Shown piece by piece: positions 1 to 5,469 of a stretch of 5,469 bases of DNA. The DNA comes from Candidatus Aminicenantota bacterium (GTDB lineage: Bacteria > Acidobacteriota > Aminicenantia > Aminicenantales > JAFGAV01). The DNA lies in contig VGJG01000148.1 of NCBI GenBank assembly GCA_016867615.1, forward strand, positions 1 through 5,469, read 5' to 3'. A model generated the notes under the pieces. It had not been told where the DNA came from, searched no databases, and saw only the letters and a list, made by a program, of their open reading frames with translations. The position numbers were made by a program, and so were the translations under genes. How positions within the stretch are numbered: position 1 is the stretch's first letter; each line of letters begins with the position of its first letter.

Positions 1-1
1 C

Positions 2-1297
2 TACACCATCACCCTGCTGTTCATCACCCTGATCATCGTCTTCGCCGCCAGCTGGCTCGGTTTCCGGCTGGCCCGGGGCATCACCGTGCCCATCGAGAAG
101 CTGGCCCAGGCGACGCGCGAGGTTTCGCGGGGCAACCTCGAGGTCCGCGTCGAGGACCCGGCCTCGGACGAGCTGGGCATCCTCATCGAATCCTTCAACC
201 AGATGATCTCCGACCTCGGCTCCAGCCAGAGGAACGTGGCCCAGAAGACCGCCGAGCTCGAGGCGCGCAAGCAATCCATCGAAACCATCCTCGACCACAT
301 CACCACGGGCGTCATCGCCCTGGACGCGTACGGCCACCTGACGTCGGTCAACCCCAGCGCCCGGGAGATCCTGTCCCTCGGCGACAGGGACGTCCTCGGC
401 CGCTCCTACGCCGAGGTCCTGGCCGCTCCGCGGTTCGAGGGGATCCGGGCCGGGGTCGAATGGGAGATGAAGAACCGGCACAAGCTCTCCGACCGCGAGA
501 TCATCCTCGAGGACAACGGCCAGCAAAGAACCCTGGCCCTGACCCTGACCCCCCTCCTCTCCCCGGACGGAGGATCGGCCGGGACGATCGTCGTCCTCGA
601 CGACCTGACCCAGCTCATCAAGGCCCAGAAGATCGCCGCCTGGAAAGAGGTCGCCCAGAGAGTGGCCCACGAGATCAAGAATCCCCTGACGCCCATCCAG
701 CTGTCCGCGGAGCGCATCCTGAAGAACATGTCCCGGGGCGAGCCGGGCTCGCCGGAGATCATCGGCGAGGGCGCGCGGGTCATCATCCAGGAGGCCAAGG
801 CGATCAAAGCCCTGGTGGACGAATTCTCCGACTTCGCCCGGCTGCCCAAGGTCCAGCTCCAGCCCGGCGACCTGCACCATGTCCTCCACCAGGTCCTGCC
901 CCTCTTCCGGGGCATCTTCTCCGACGTGGAGTTCGACATCCGCCTGGGGCACGACATCCCCTCGCCCATGCCCCTCGACCCGGAGCAGATGAAGCGCGTC
1001 TTCATCAACATCCTGGACAACGCCATCGACGCCATGAACAAGGCCGGAAGGATCTCGATCGCCACCTCCTACGACCCCGCCGCGAAACGGGTGCGGGTCG
1101 AGGTGGCCGACTCGGGCCCCGGCATCCCCAAGGACCTGCAGGACAAGATCTTCCTGCCCTACACCTCCACCAAGAAAAAAGGCCGCGGCCTGGGCCTGGC
1201 CATCGCCGACCAGGTCATCCGCGAGCACGGCGGCGTTATAGACGTCCGGAGCAACCAGCCCACGGGCGCCAAATTCATCATCGAGTTACCGACATGA
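2..1297 (+). CDS. ntrY: NtrY-type sensor histidine kinase (5' end cut by window edge)
   Basis: Partial membrane sensor kinase; 431 C-terminal residues are visible, and the reading frame runs open to the left edge, so the in-frame GTG at 86 is not the start. Visible order (numbered from base 2): end of a transmembrane helix (about 1-22), HAMP linker (about 23-75), PAS domain (from about 92), then the kinase core. The H-box AHEIKNPLTPIQLSAERI carries the phospho-accepting His223 and is the typical NtrY form. The N-box has Asn340 (ILDNAIDAM), the G1 box is DSGPGIP (370-376), then the F-box FLPYTSTKKKG and the G2 box GRGLGLAI (394-401). All catalytic motifs are intact, so the kinase should be active. 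Full NtrY proteins are about 700-770 residues, so roughly 300 N-terminal residues, normally periplasmic sensor plus further membrane helices, lie outside. The stop overlaps the ntrX start by 4 nt, pointing to NtrX as partner. In well-studied bacteria NtrYX responds to nitrogen or redox state; the signal here cannot be read from sequence. Confidence 0.93.
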   Translation, partial: YTITLLFITLIIVFAASWLGFRLARGITVPIEKLAQATREVSRGNLEVRVEDPASDELGILIESFNQMISDLGSSQRNVAQKTAELEARKQSIETILDHITTGVIALDAYGHLTSVNPSAREILSLGDRDVLGRSYAEVLAAPRFEGIRAGVEWEMKNRHKLSDREIILEDNGQQRTLALTLTPLLSPDGGSAGTIVVLDDLTQLIKAQKIAAWKEVAQRVAHEIKNPLTPIQLSAERILKNMSRGEPGSPEIIGEGARVIIQEAKAIKALVDEFSDFARLPKVQLQPGDLHHVLHQVLPLFRGIFSDVEFDIRLGHDIPSPMPLDPEQMKRVFINILDNAIDAMNKAGRISIATSYDPAAKRVRVEVADSGPGIPKDLQDKIFLPYTSTKKKGRGLGLAIADQVIREHGGVIDVRSNQPTGAKFIIELPT

Positions 1298-2655
1298 GCC
1301 GAGCCAAAATCCTCATCATCGACGACGAAACAAGCATCCGTTCCACTCTCAAGGGCGTCCTGGAAGACGAGGGCTTCGTCGCCACCCCGGTCGAGTCGGG
1401 CGAGGAGGGGCTCGCCCTCCTCGGCCGGCAGAGCTTCGACCTGATCCTGCTCGACATCTGGCTCCCCGGACTCGGCGGCCTGGACGTCCTGCGCCGGGTC
1501 ATGGCCATGGACGACCGCCCCCGGGTGATCATGATCTCCGGGCACGGCACGGTCGAGACCGCCGTGCAGGCCACCAAGCTGGGGGCCTACGACTTCCTGG
1601 AAAAACCCCTGACCCTGGAAAAGGTCATCCTGACCGTCAAAAACGCCCTGACCCGGTCCCGCCTGGAGGAGGAAAACATCCGGCTCCAGGAAAAGCTCGC
1701 CCGGCGCTATGAGCTCGTGGGCGACAGCCCGCCCATCCGGAAGCTGCGGGAGGACATGGAAAGGGCGGCCCCGTCGGACGGACGCGTCCTCATCTTCGGC
1801 GAGAACGGCACGGGCAAGGAGCTCGTGGCCCGTCTCCTCCACGGACGGAGCCGTCGAGAGGACAAGCGGTTCGTGGAGTTCAACTGCGCGGCCGTGCCCC
1901 CGGACATGATGGAGGCCGACCTGTTCGGCGCCTTCCGCGGGGAGCCGCCCCAGGCCGCGCTGGAGAAGAAGGGAAAGCTGCCCGCCGCCGACGGAGGGAC
2001 GATCTACTTCGACGAGGTCGGCGACCTGACCCCGGGCGTCCAGGCCAATCTCGTCCGGGTGATCGAGGAGCGGGCCTATCTTCCCCCGGGGGCCTCCGAG
2101 CCCGTCCCCCTCGACGTCCGGATCATCGCCTCCTCCAGCAAGAACCTCAAGGAGCTGACAACCCGGGGCAAGTTCCGGGAGGACCTTTTTTTCAAGCTGA
2201 ACGTCATTCCCCTGACCATCCCCCCCTTGAGGGAGCGGCCCGAGGACATCCCGGCCTTGATCGACCATTTCCTGGCGCGTTTCGCGGCCGAGTACGGAAG
2301 AAAACCCAAGACGATGAGGCCCGAAGCCCTGCAGGCCTTCCGCAACTACTCCTGGCCGGGCAACGTCAGCGAGCTGATGAACGTCCTGGAGCGCTTCATC
2401 ATCATGGTCGAGGACCCCGAGATCCGGGCCGAACACCTGTCGCTGCTCGTCGAGGCCCGGGAGGCGGAATCTGCGCCCGAGCTCGGGCCCTGGCCCTCCC
2501 TCCTCCAGGCCCGGGAGCAGTTCGACCGGCGGTACATCCATCAGGCGCTCCTGGCCAGCCGCTGGAACCTGGACCAGGCCGCCTCCCGGCTCAAGGTCCC
2601 CGTCGCGGACCTCAGGCGAAGGATCGAGGAGCTCAAGATCTCCCTGATCAACTAG
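1294..2655 (+). CDS. ntrX: NtrX-type response regulator with altered sigma54-activator motifs
   Basis: A 453-residue NtrC-family regulator: receiver, AAA+ ATPase and Fis-type helix-turn-helix. The receiver (1-120) has acidic Asp10/Asp11, phospho-acceptor Asp54 (LLDIWLPG), Ser82 and Lys104. The AAA+ domain (about 140-375) has Walker A GENGTGKE (169-176), in the form usual for NtrX, and Walker B with Asp240-Glu241 (TIYFDEVGDL). The C-terminal HTH lies at about 402-450 (WNLDQAASRLKVPVADLRRR). Three AAA+ positions are unusual. Aligned from LFG (210-212) to the conserved GGT with no gap, GAFTGA is replaced by GEPPQA (216-221). The second arginine-finger position is Lys301 (FREDLFFKLNV). The sensor II arginine of GNVREL is Ser359 (GNVSEL). 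It therefore probably binds DNA in response to phosphorylation without remodelling sigma54 polymerase; this is inference. The ATG overlaps the ntrY stop (ATGA) and lacks a strong Shine-Dalgarno, suggesting translational coupling. Confidence 0.93.
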   Translation: MSRAKILIIDDETSIRSTLKGVLEDEGFVATPVESGEEGLALLGRQSFDLILLDIWLPGLGGLDVLRRVMAMDDRPRVIMISGHGTVETAVQATKLGAYDFLEKPLTLEKVILTVKNALTRSRLEEENIRLQEKLARRYELVGDSPPIRKLREDMERAAPSDGRVLIFGENGTGKELVARLLHGRSRREDKRFVEFNCAAVPPDMMEADLFGAFRGEPPQAALEKKGKLPAADGGTIYFDEVGDLTPGVQANLVRVIEERAYLPPGASEPVPLDVRIIASSSKNLKELTTRGKFREDLFFKLNVIPLTIPPLRERPEDIPALIDHFLARFAAEYGRKPKTMRPEALQAFRNYSWPGNVSELMNVLERFIIMVEDPEIRAEHLSLLVEAREAESAPELGPWPSLLQAREQFDRRYIHQALLASRWNLDQAASRLKVPVADLRRRIEELKISLIN

Positions 2656-2676
2656 CCCCGGCGAAGCGCCAAGGCC

Positions 2677-3411
2677 ATGGCCCGCGACCAGACGGAAGCC
2701 GTCGTCCTCAGGACCGCGGCTTTCGCCGACCAGGACAAGATCGTCTCTTTTTTTTCCCGGGACAAGGGGCTCGTGCGCGGCATCGCCAAGGGCGCCCGCA
2801 AGTTCGGCAACCGGTTCGGCAGCCTCCTGGAGCCCATGACCTTCGTCACGGTCTACTACTACGAGAAGGAGCGGAGGGAGCTCGTCACCGTTTCGGGCTG
2901 CGACCTGATCGAGTCGTTCTTCGACATCCAGAAAGACCCGGACACGGCCGTCACCCTGGCCTACTTCGCCGAGCTGATCGAGGAGTTTCTGCCCTCCCGG
3001 GCGAGCGAGGACCTCGTCTTCCGGCTCCTGCGGGCCACTCTCCGGGGGTTCAAGGCCGGAGGGGACAGGGCACTCCTGACGCGCTATTTCGAAGCCTGGT
3101 TCCTGCGGATCAACGGCCTGCTGCCCGACGTCAGCCGCTGCGGCCGCTGCCGCCGGCCCGTGGGCGGCGGATTCCTCTCCGGGAAAAAAGACGGCGTCCA
3201 CTGCGAGGCCTGCGCCGACTACAGAAAGGACGCGGTCGGCCCGGAGCTCGGCCTCTTCCTGGACTGGGCCCTAAAAAACCCTCCCCCCGACGCGGAGGGC
3301 AGGGAGCCCTGCTCCCCCGGGGAGCTCCGGGCCGTGGGCTGCTGCCTGCAGAGCCTGATCGTCTTCCACCTGGAGCGCGAGCCCAAGACCCTCCGCTGCC
3401 TGAGGGAATGA
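2677..3411 (+). CDS. recO: DNA repair protein RecO
   Basis: Recombination mediator of the RecFOR pathway, which acts in the cytoplasm to displace SSB and load RecA onto single-stranded gaps. The 244-residue length matches the family (about 240-250). The N-terminal OB-fold region opens with EAVVLRTAAFADQDKIVSFFSRDKG and continues through the RecO signature GLVRGIAKGARKFGNRFGSLLEP (about 31-53). A zinc-finger motif of four cysteines follows at 155, 158, 176 and 179 (CGRC...CEAC), as in zinc-binding RecO proteins. The rest is the usual helical domain. The ATG at 2677 lies 21 nt after the ntrX stop, with only a weak purine-rich stretch (AAGG) before it. No promoter is evident in that gap, so transcription with ntrYX is likely. 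Conservation at the extreme N-terminus supports this start. It contains a T8 run (2748-2755) encoding Ser-Phe-Phe-Ser, with the frame intact through it. Confidence 0.95.
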   Translation: MARDQTEAVVLRTAAFADQDKIVSFFSRDKGLVRGIAKGARKFGNRFGSLLEPMTFVTVYYYEKERRELVTVSGCDLIESFFDIQKDPDTAVTLAYFAELIEEFLPSRASEDLVFRLLRATLRGFKAGGDRALLTRYFEAWFLRINGLLPDVSRCGRCRRPVGGGFLSGKKDGVHCEACADYRKDAVGPELGLFLDWALKNPPPDAEGREPCSPGELRAVGCCLQSLIVFHLEREPKTLRCLRE

Positions 3412-3437
3412 AAAGGCCGGCCGGGTGACATCGGTGC

Positions 3438-3455
3438 GGGGGAAACATTTCCCCC
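3438..3455. terminator. Candidate hairpin between convergent genes
   Basis: Perfect inverted repeat with 8-nt arms, GGGGGAAA and TTTCCCCC, around a 2-nt centre, inside the 86-nt gap between the 3' ends of recO and the beta-helix gene. It would fold as a 6-bp GC-rich stem with a 6-nt loop on either strand, so it could end transcription from both sides. Neither strand has a T tract after the stem, so it is not a textbook intrinsic terminator. The gap also holds the 8-bp palindrome GGCCGGCC (3415-3422), directly after recO. Confidence 0.35.
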
Positions 3456-3497
3456 TGGCGAGAGGAAGTCAACTTGGAGGGGGAGCCGCGCCGGCCT

Positions 3498-4523
3498 TCA
3501 GTCCGAGAACTTGATGCTGTTGCCGGCTTCCTTGATCCAATACACCGGCCGCCGGTCCGCCGGCCCGTGAATCGTTCCCATGGGCTGGGGGTCGTCCCAG
3601 GTGTTGTTCAGCGCGGTGATCTGTCCCCGGTTCGCGCTCCGGGCATCGTCGATCCCGTACCGCTCGTTGCCCCGGATGACGTTGCCCGTGAGCGTCGGCC
3701 GGGCGTCGTAGAGCACGTACACCTCGGGCAGGACGTTTTGGGTCACCGTGTTCTCCTCGAGGGTCGGCGCGGAACTGTCCGTGCAGGTCAGGCCGTGCTT
3801 CCGGTTTTCCCTGATGACGTTGCCCTCCAGCCTGGGCGTAGAGGAATCGACGCATTCCACGCCGTCCCCGTCGTTCCAGGCGACGGTGTTGTCCCGGACC
3901 GCGGCCGAGGACTCCCCCTGCAGATAGATGCCCGTATCGGTGTTTTCCCTGACGACATTGCTCTCGATGGCGGCCGACGACTCGCAGACCACCCCTCGGA
4001 AGTTCCCCGTGAGGACGCAGGAGACGAGCGCCGAAGCGTGCCGCAGGACCACGCCCGCAGGCCTCCCTCCCCGGACGGTCAGTCTCTCGATGCGGGCCTG
4101 GGGCGCGTCCTCCAGGACGCTGTCCGTCCCGCCGCCGTCGACGGTCACCTGGGCGGCGTCCGCGCCGCGCAGGGTGACGTTCTCCTTGAGACGCAGGGGG
4201 AAGCTCTCCCCCAGGGCGGCGTCGTACCGGCCGGGGTTGACGATGACCGTCATCCCCGGGGAGCTTTTTTGGATCCCCATGCCGATCGTCCGGTAAGGCT
4301 TGGACTCGGAGCCGTCCCCGCCGCCGTCATCCCCCGCGGCGGCGTCGACATAGATCTCCGAGGCCGGAGGCGGCGGCTCGGGCGGGGGCACGATGGGCTG
4401 CGTGGGCGTCTCGGTCTTGCAGGCCGGCGCGCTCAGGGTGTTGAGCAGGGCGAGCAGGAGGACGAGGAGGAGAGCCGCGGGACGGAAGGCACAACCCTGA
4501 CTGCGGCGACCGGCTGCGCTCAT
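3498..4523 (-). CDS. Exported DUF1565 / right-handed parallel beta-helix protein
   Basis: A 341-residue secreted or surface-anchored protein of unknown substrate. The N-terminus is a signal peptide: basic start (RR at 6-7), hydrophobic core (about 15-30), then SAPAC with Cys35. This could be a non-canonical lipobox (Ala rather than Leu at -3) or a signal peptidase I AxA site (Ala32-Pro-Ala34). A Pro-rich linker (about 40-54) follows. Residues 57-120 resemble DUF1565 (IYVDAAAGDD..., KPYRTIGMGIQ, VIVNPGRYDAALGESFPL, VTLRG). From about 143 to 310 there are roughly seven rungs of 19-23 residues with recurring patterns such as GNVIREN...GLTCTDSS, typical of NosD/pectate-lyase-like beta-helices. 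No catalytic residues of a known polysaccharide lyase stand out, so an adhesive, carbohydrate-binding or structural role is as likely as enzymatic. Start supported by GGAGGA (4529-4534), 5 nt before the ATG. It lies 60 nt downstream of tRNA-Ala on the same strand and converges on recO. Confidence 0.85.
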   Translation of the reverse strand: MSAAGRRSQGCAFRPAALLLVLLLALLNTLSAPACKTETPTQPIVPPPEPPPPASEIYVDAAAGDDGGGDGSESKPYRTIGMGIQKSSPGMTVIVNPGRYDAALGESFPLRLKENVTLRGADAAQVTVDGGGTDSVLEDAPQARIERLTVRGGRPAGVVLRHASALVSCVLTGNFRGVVCESSAAIESNVVRENTDTGIYLQGESSAAVRDNTVAWNDGDGVECVDSSTPRLEGNVIRENRKHGLTCTDSSAPTLEENTVTQNVLPEVYVLYDARPTLTGNVIRGNERYGIDDARSANRGQITALNNTWDDPQPMGTIHGPADRRPVYWIKEAGNSIKFSD

Positions 4524-4528
4524 ATCAT

Positions 4529-4534
4529 TCCTCC
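4529..4534 (-). promoter_or_regulatory. Shine-Dalgarno of the beta-helix gene
   Basis: GGAGGA on the minus strand, 5 nt before the ATG at 4523. An overlapping out-of-frame ATG (4526-4528) sits between them, but its frame reaches TGA within two codons, so the annotated start is preferred. Confidence 0.7.
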
Positions 4535-4549
4535 AGTCAGAACTGCGGA

Positions 4550-4567
4550 CAAAACACGGGGGGCCGT
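4550..4567 (-). terminator. Weak candidate terminator after tRNA-Ala
   Basis: On the minus strand, ACGG-CCCC-CCGT (4556-4567) forms a 4-bp stem and is followed by GTTTTG (4550-4555). The stem is very short, so termination would be inefficient at best. It sits between tRNA-Ala and the beta-helix gene, whose own promoter is not obvious in the 60-nt gap. Read-through from the tRNA promoter into that gene therefore remains possible. Confidence 0.22.
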
Positions 4568-4583
4568 TGCGGTCGTTGAAAGG

Positions 4584-4659
4584 TGGTGGAGCTGACCGGG
4601 ATCGAACCGGCGACCTCTTGACTGCCAGTCAAGCACTCTCCCAACTGAGCTACAGCCCC
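4584..4659 (-). tRNA. tRNA-Ala (anticodon GGC)
   Basis: A complete 76-nt tRNA that folds into a full cloverleaf. The acceptor stem pairs GGGGCTG with CAGCTCC, including the G3:U70 wobble pair that is the main identity element for alanyl-tRNA synthetase. The D arm contains AGCTCAGTTGGGAGAG. The anticodon stem CTTGA/TCAAG holds the loop CTGGCAG with anticodon GGC at 4624-4626 (position 34-36), which reads GCC and GCU codons. The T arm is GCCGG-TTCGATC-CCGGT. The discriminator is A73 and the 3' CCA is encoded (4584-4586). A strong promoter lies 16 nt upstream. GGC suits this GC-rich genome, where GCC alanine codons are very frequent. All stems pair, and no intron or defect is seen. Confidence 0.97.
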
Positions 4660-4675
4660 ACCATGAGGCTTGAGC

Positions 4676-4704
4676 ATGATACCCAAAGACGGCCGGGCCG
4701 TCAA
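4676..4704 (-). promoter_or_regulatory. Sigma70-type promoter of tRNA-Ala
   Basis: On the minus strand, -35 TTGACG (4699-4704), a 17-nt spacer and -10 TATCAT (4676-4681): five of six consensus matches in each box at optimal spacing. The expected transcription start is about 6-8 nt past the -10, giving a 5' leader of roughly 8-10 nt before the tRNA. The bases just after the -10 (GCTCAAGC) are fairly GC-rich, as often seen at stringently controlled stable-RNA promoters. It lies wholly in the 51-nt gap between the TPR gene and the tRNA. Confidence 0.75.
4688..4702. terminator. Perfect inverted repeat after the TPR gene, inside the tRNA promoter
   Basis: GACGGCC and GGCCGTC are exact inverted copies around one central base, 8 nt past the TPR stop codon. 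On the minus strand the stem is followed by TCTTTGGG, a short and imperfect T stretch, so it may be the intrinsic terminator of the TPR gene. It also covers the inner part of the -35 box and most of the spacer of the tRNA promoter, so it could instead be an operator-like protein site. Confidence 0.45.
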
Positions 4705-4710
4705 CTGAGC

Positions 4711-5358
4711 TTATTCGAGTTCGCGGACCTTCTGCGCGGCCTGATAGCTGAACGCCCCCTCGATGTGCTCGTCCCGGACCTTTTTGTAGAGCTCCAGGGC
4801 CTCGGACTTCTGGCCCTTCTTCTCCAGGGCTTCGGCCAGCCGGAAGAGGACGACATCGAGGACGTATCCCTCGGGGGCCCCGGACTGGATGGCCGTGTAG
4901 ACTTCGATGGCCTTATCGTAGTTCTTGCGCTGGAAATACACCTGGCCCATCAGGTCGCGGGACTGATAGAACAGGAAATCCCTGGGGCTGTCGGGGATTT
5001 TCGACAGGACCGCCTCGGCCTTCTCCAGCTCTCCCCGCTCGACCCAGTGCCCGGCCAGGAGCAAACCGGCCAGGCGGCCGGAGCGTCCCTTGTCGGCCCA
5101 GGTCTCGAGCCGGGCGACGGCCTCGGGATTCTTGTCCAGACCGGCATAGACCTCGAGGATCTCGGTCTCGGTTTTTCCCTTTCTCTCCAGGGCTTTCGCC
5201 TGAAAGAACTTGACGCCCAGGAAGACCAGCAAGCCCGCCGCGGCGACGGCGGCGGCGCCCGCGATCCACATTTTGTAAACGCCGAGGAAATGGAAGAATC
5301 TCTGGAGCCCGTGGGCGAATTCGTTCTCCTTGAGGTGCTTTCTTTCCGTTCTTTTCAT
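4711..5358 (-). CDS. Membrane-anchored TPR protein, YfgM-like
   Basis: A 215-residue protein with a charged cytoplasmic N-terminus (MKRTERKHLKENEF), one transmembrane helix at about 31-49 (WIAGAAAVAAAGLLVFLGV) and a helical extracytoplasmic domain. Two TPR units are clear near the C-terminus: about 133-166 (LMGQVYFQRKNYDKAIEVYTAI) and 171-204 (LFRLAEALEKKGQKSEALELYKKV). Degenerate helical repeats lie between 65 and 130 (RGELEKAEAVLSKIP). There is no cleavable signal or lipobox, so it should stay as a type II single-span inner-membrane protein. The layout matches the TPR_21/YfgM family, whose E. coli member associates with SecYEG and periplasmic chaperones. The same job here is inferred from architecture only, and the protein could be another TPR scaffold. 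The start is supported by AAGGAG 6 nt upstream and a promoter candidate. It is followed after 51 nt by tRNA-Ala on the same strand. Confidence 0.85.
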   Translation of the reverse strand: MKRTERKHLKENEFAHGLQRFFHFLGVYKMWIAGAAAVAAAGLLVFLGVKFFQAKALERKGKTETEILEVYAGLDKNPEAVARLETWADKGRSGRLAGLLLAGHWVERGELEKAEAVLSKIPDSPRDFLFYQSRDLMGQVYFQRKNYDKAIEVYTAIQSGAPEGYVLDVVLFRLAEALEKKGQKSEALELYKKVRDEHIEGAFSYQAAQKVRELE

Positions 5359-5364
5359 CTCCGG

Positions 5365-5370
5365 CTCCTT
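5365..5370 (-). promoter_or_regulatory. Shine-Dalgarno of the TPR gene
   Basis: AAGGAG on the minus strand, 6 nt before the ATG at 5358. It supports that start over any downstream methionine, the next being beyond the basic N-terminal segment. Confidence 0.75.
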
Positions 5371-5374
5371 GGCG

Positions 5375-5389
5375 TCGGAAAAAATCCGA
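5375..5389. repeat. Short inverted repeat in the TPR gene leader
   Basis: TCGGA, five A's, TCCGA: 5-nt arms around a 5-nt centre, just downstream of the candidate -10 box. On the minus strand the loop is T-rich. Two small palindromes overlap or adjoin it (CGAATTCG at 5387-5394 and TTCGAA at 5391-5396). It could be an operator or a weak leader hairpin, or chance. Confidence 0.3.
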
Positions 5390-5394
5390 ATTCG

Positions 5395-5423
5395 AATCTA
5401 CCACAAACTCCCCTCCAAGCCAA
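5395..5423 (-). promoter_or_regulatory. Candidate promoter of the TPR gene
   Basis: On the minus strand, -35 TTGGCT (5418-5423), a 17-nt spacer and -10 TAGATT (5395-5400), four of six matches in each box. An extended -10 TG (TGG directly before TAGATT) strengthens it. This places the start about 30 nt before the ATG. The remaining bases to the right edge (5424-5469) show no gene or other site I can support. Confidence 0.45.
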
Positions 5424-5469
5424 GCGTCCGGCCCGCCTTCGTTTGCTCTCCTCCCGGCCCTCGACTATA

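Noticed and set aside
1181..1190. Palindrome GGCCGCGGCC within ntrY
   Set aside because: It encodes the glycine-rich G2 box and such palindromes are expected by chance in very GC-rich coding DNA.
460..1293. Possible 278-codon N-terminal extension of ntrX, overlapping ntrY
   Set aside because: The frame is open but encodes Pro/Arg-rich nonsense. The receiver domain begins exactly at the ATG at 1294 and NtrX is normally about 450-460 residues.
2183..2195. CTT TTT TTC in ntrX as a programmed frameshift site
   Set aside because: The codons encode the conserved FREDLFFKLNV segment in frame, and the protein continues normally to its HTH domain; no alternative product of interest follows.
1159..3201. 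A 680-codon open frame on the minus strand, antisense to ntrY, ntrX and recO
   Set aside because: Its protein is low-complexity and rich in Gly, Pro, Asp and Glu with no recognisable domain. It spans three genes with clear family motifs on the other strand, so it is a by-product of high GC content.
3474..4595. A 373-codon open frame on the plus strand, opposite the beta-helix gene
   Set aside because: It is the antisense image of the beta-helix repeats, runs into the tRNA region and shows no domain; the minus-strand frame has a signal peptide, Shine-Dalgarno and known fold.
4584..4659. tRNA-Ala as an integration site for a mobile element
   Set aside because: No copy of the tRNA 3' end, integrase or foreign-looking gene is visible nearby, and the flanking genes share the same GC-rich style.
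4913..5404. A 163-codon minus-strand frame overlapping the TPR gene
   Set aside because: Arg/Gly-rich with no motif, whereas the overlapping frame has a membrane helix, TPR units and a good ribosome binding site.

Overview
This 5.5 kb window looks like ordinary chromosome from a GC-rich, Gram-negative-type bacterium. It holds five protein-coding genes (one cut by the left edge) and one tRNA, densely packed with very GC-rich third codon positions. The NtrY/NtrX pair, the RecO type, the DUF1565 beta-helix protein and the YfgM-like TPR protein would suit an acidobacterial or Aminicenantes-like lineage. That assignment rests on general gene style rather than any marker, so it is tentative.

Left half, plus strand (2-3411): the C-terminal 431 residues of an NtrY-type sensor histidine kinase, its response regulator NtrX and the recombination mediator RecO. 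ntrY and ntrX overlap by 4 nt (ATGA) and recO starts 21 nt after ntrX, so the three look like one transcription unit. NtrY should sense a signal through its membrane, HAMP and PAS regions and phosphorylate Asp54 of NtrX. NtrX keeps its Walker motifs, but the sigma54-contacting GAFTGA loop reads GEPPQA, and the sensor II arginine and second arginine-finger position are changed. It probably does not act as a classical sigma54 activator.

Right half, minus strand (read from right to left, 5423 to 3498): a promoter candidate, a membrane-anchored TPR protein, a short gap with a strong sigma70-type promoter (TTGACG-17-TATCAT) containing a perfect inverted repeat, tRNA-Ala(GGC) with encoded CCA and the G3:U70 pair, and an exported DUF1565/right-handed beta-helix protein. 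The beta-helix gene converges on recO across an 86-nt gap that holds a GC-rich hairpin without a T tract.

I found no mobile element, CRISPR array, defence system or clearly new system. The most interesting points are the altered AAA+ motifs of NtrX and the compact terminator/promoter arrangement before the tRNA.
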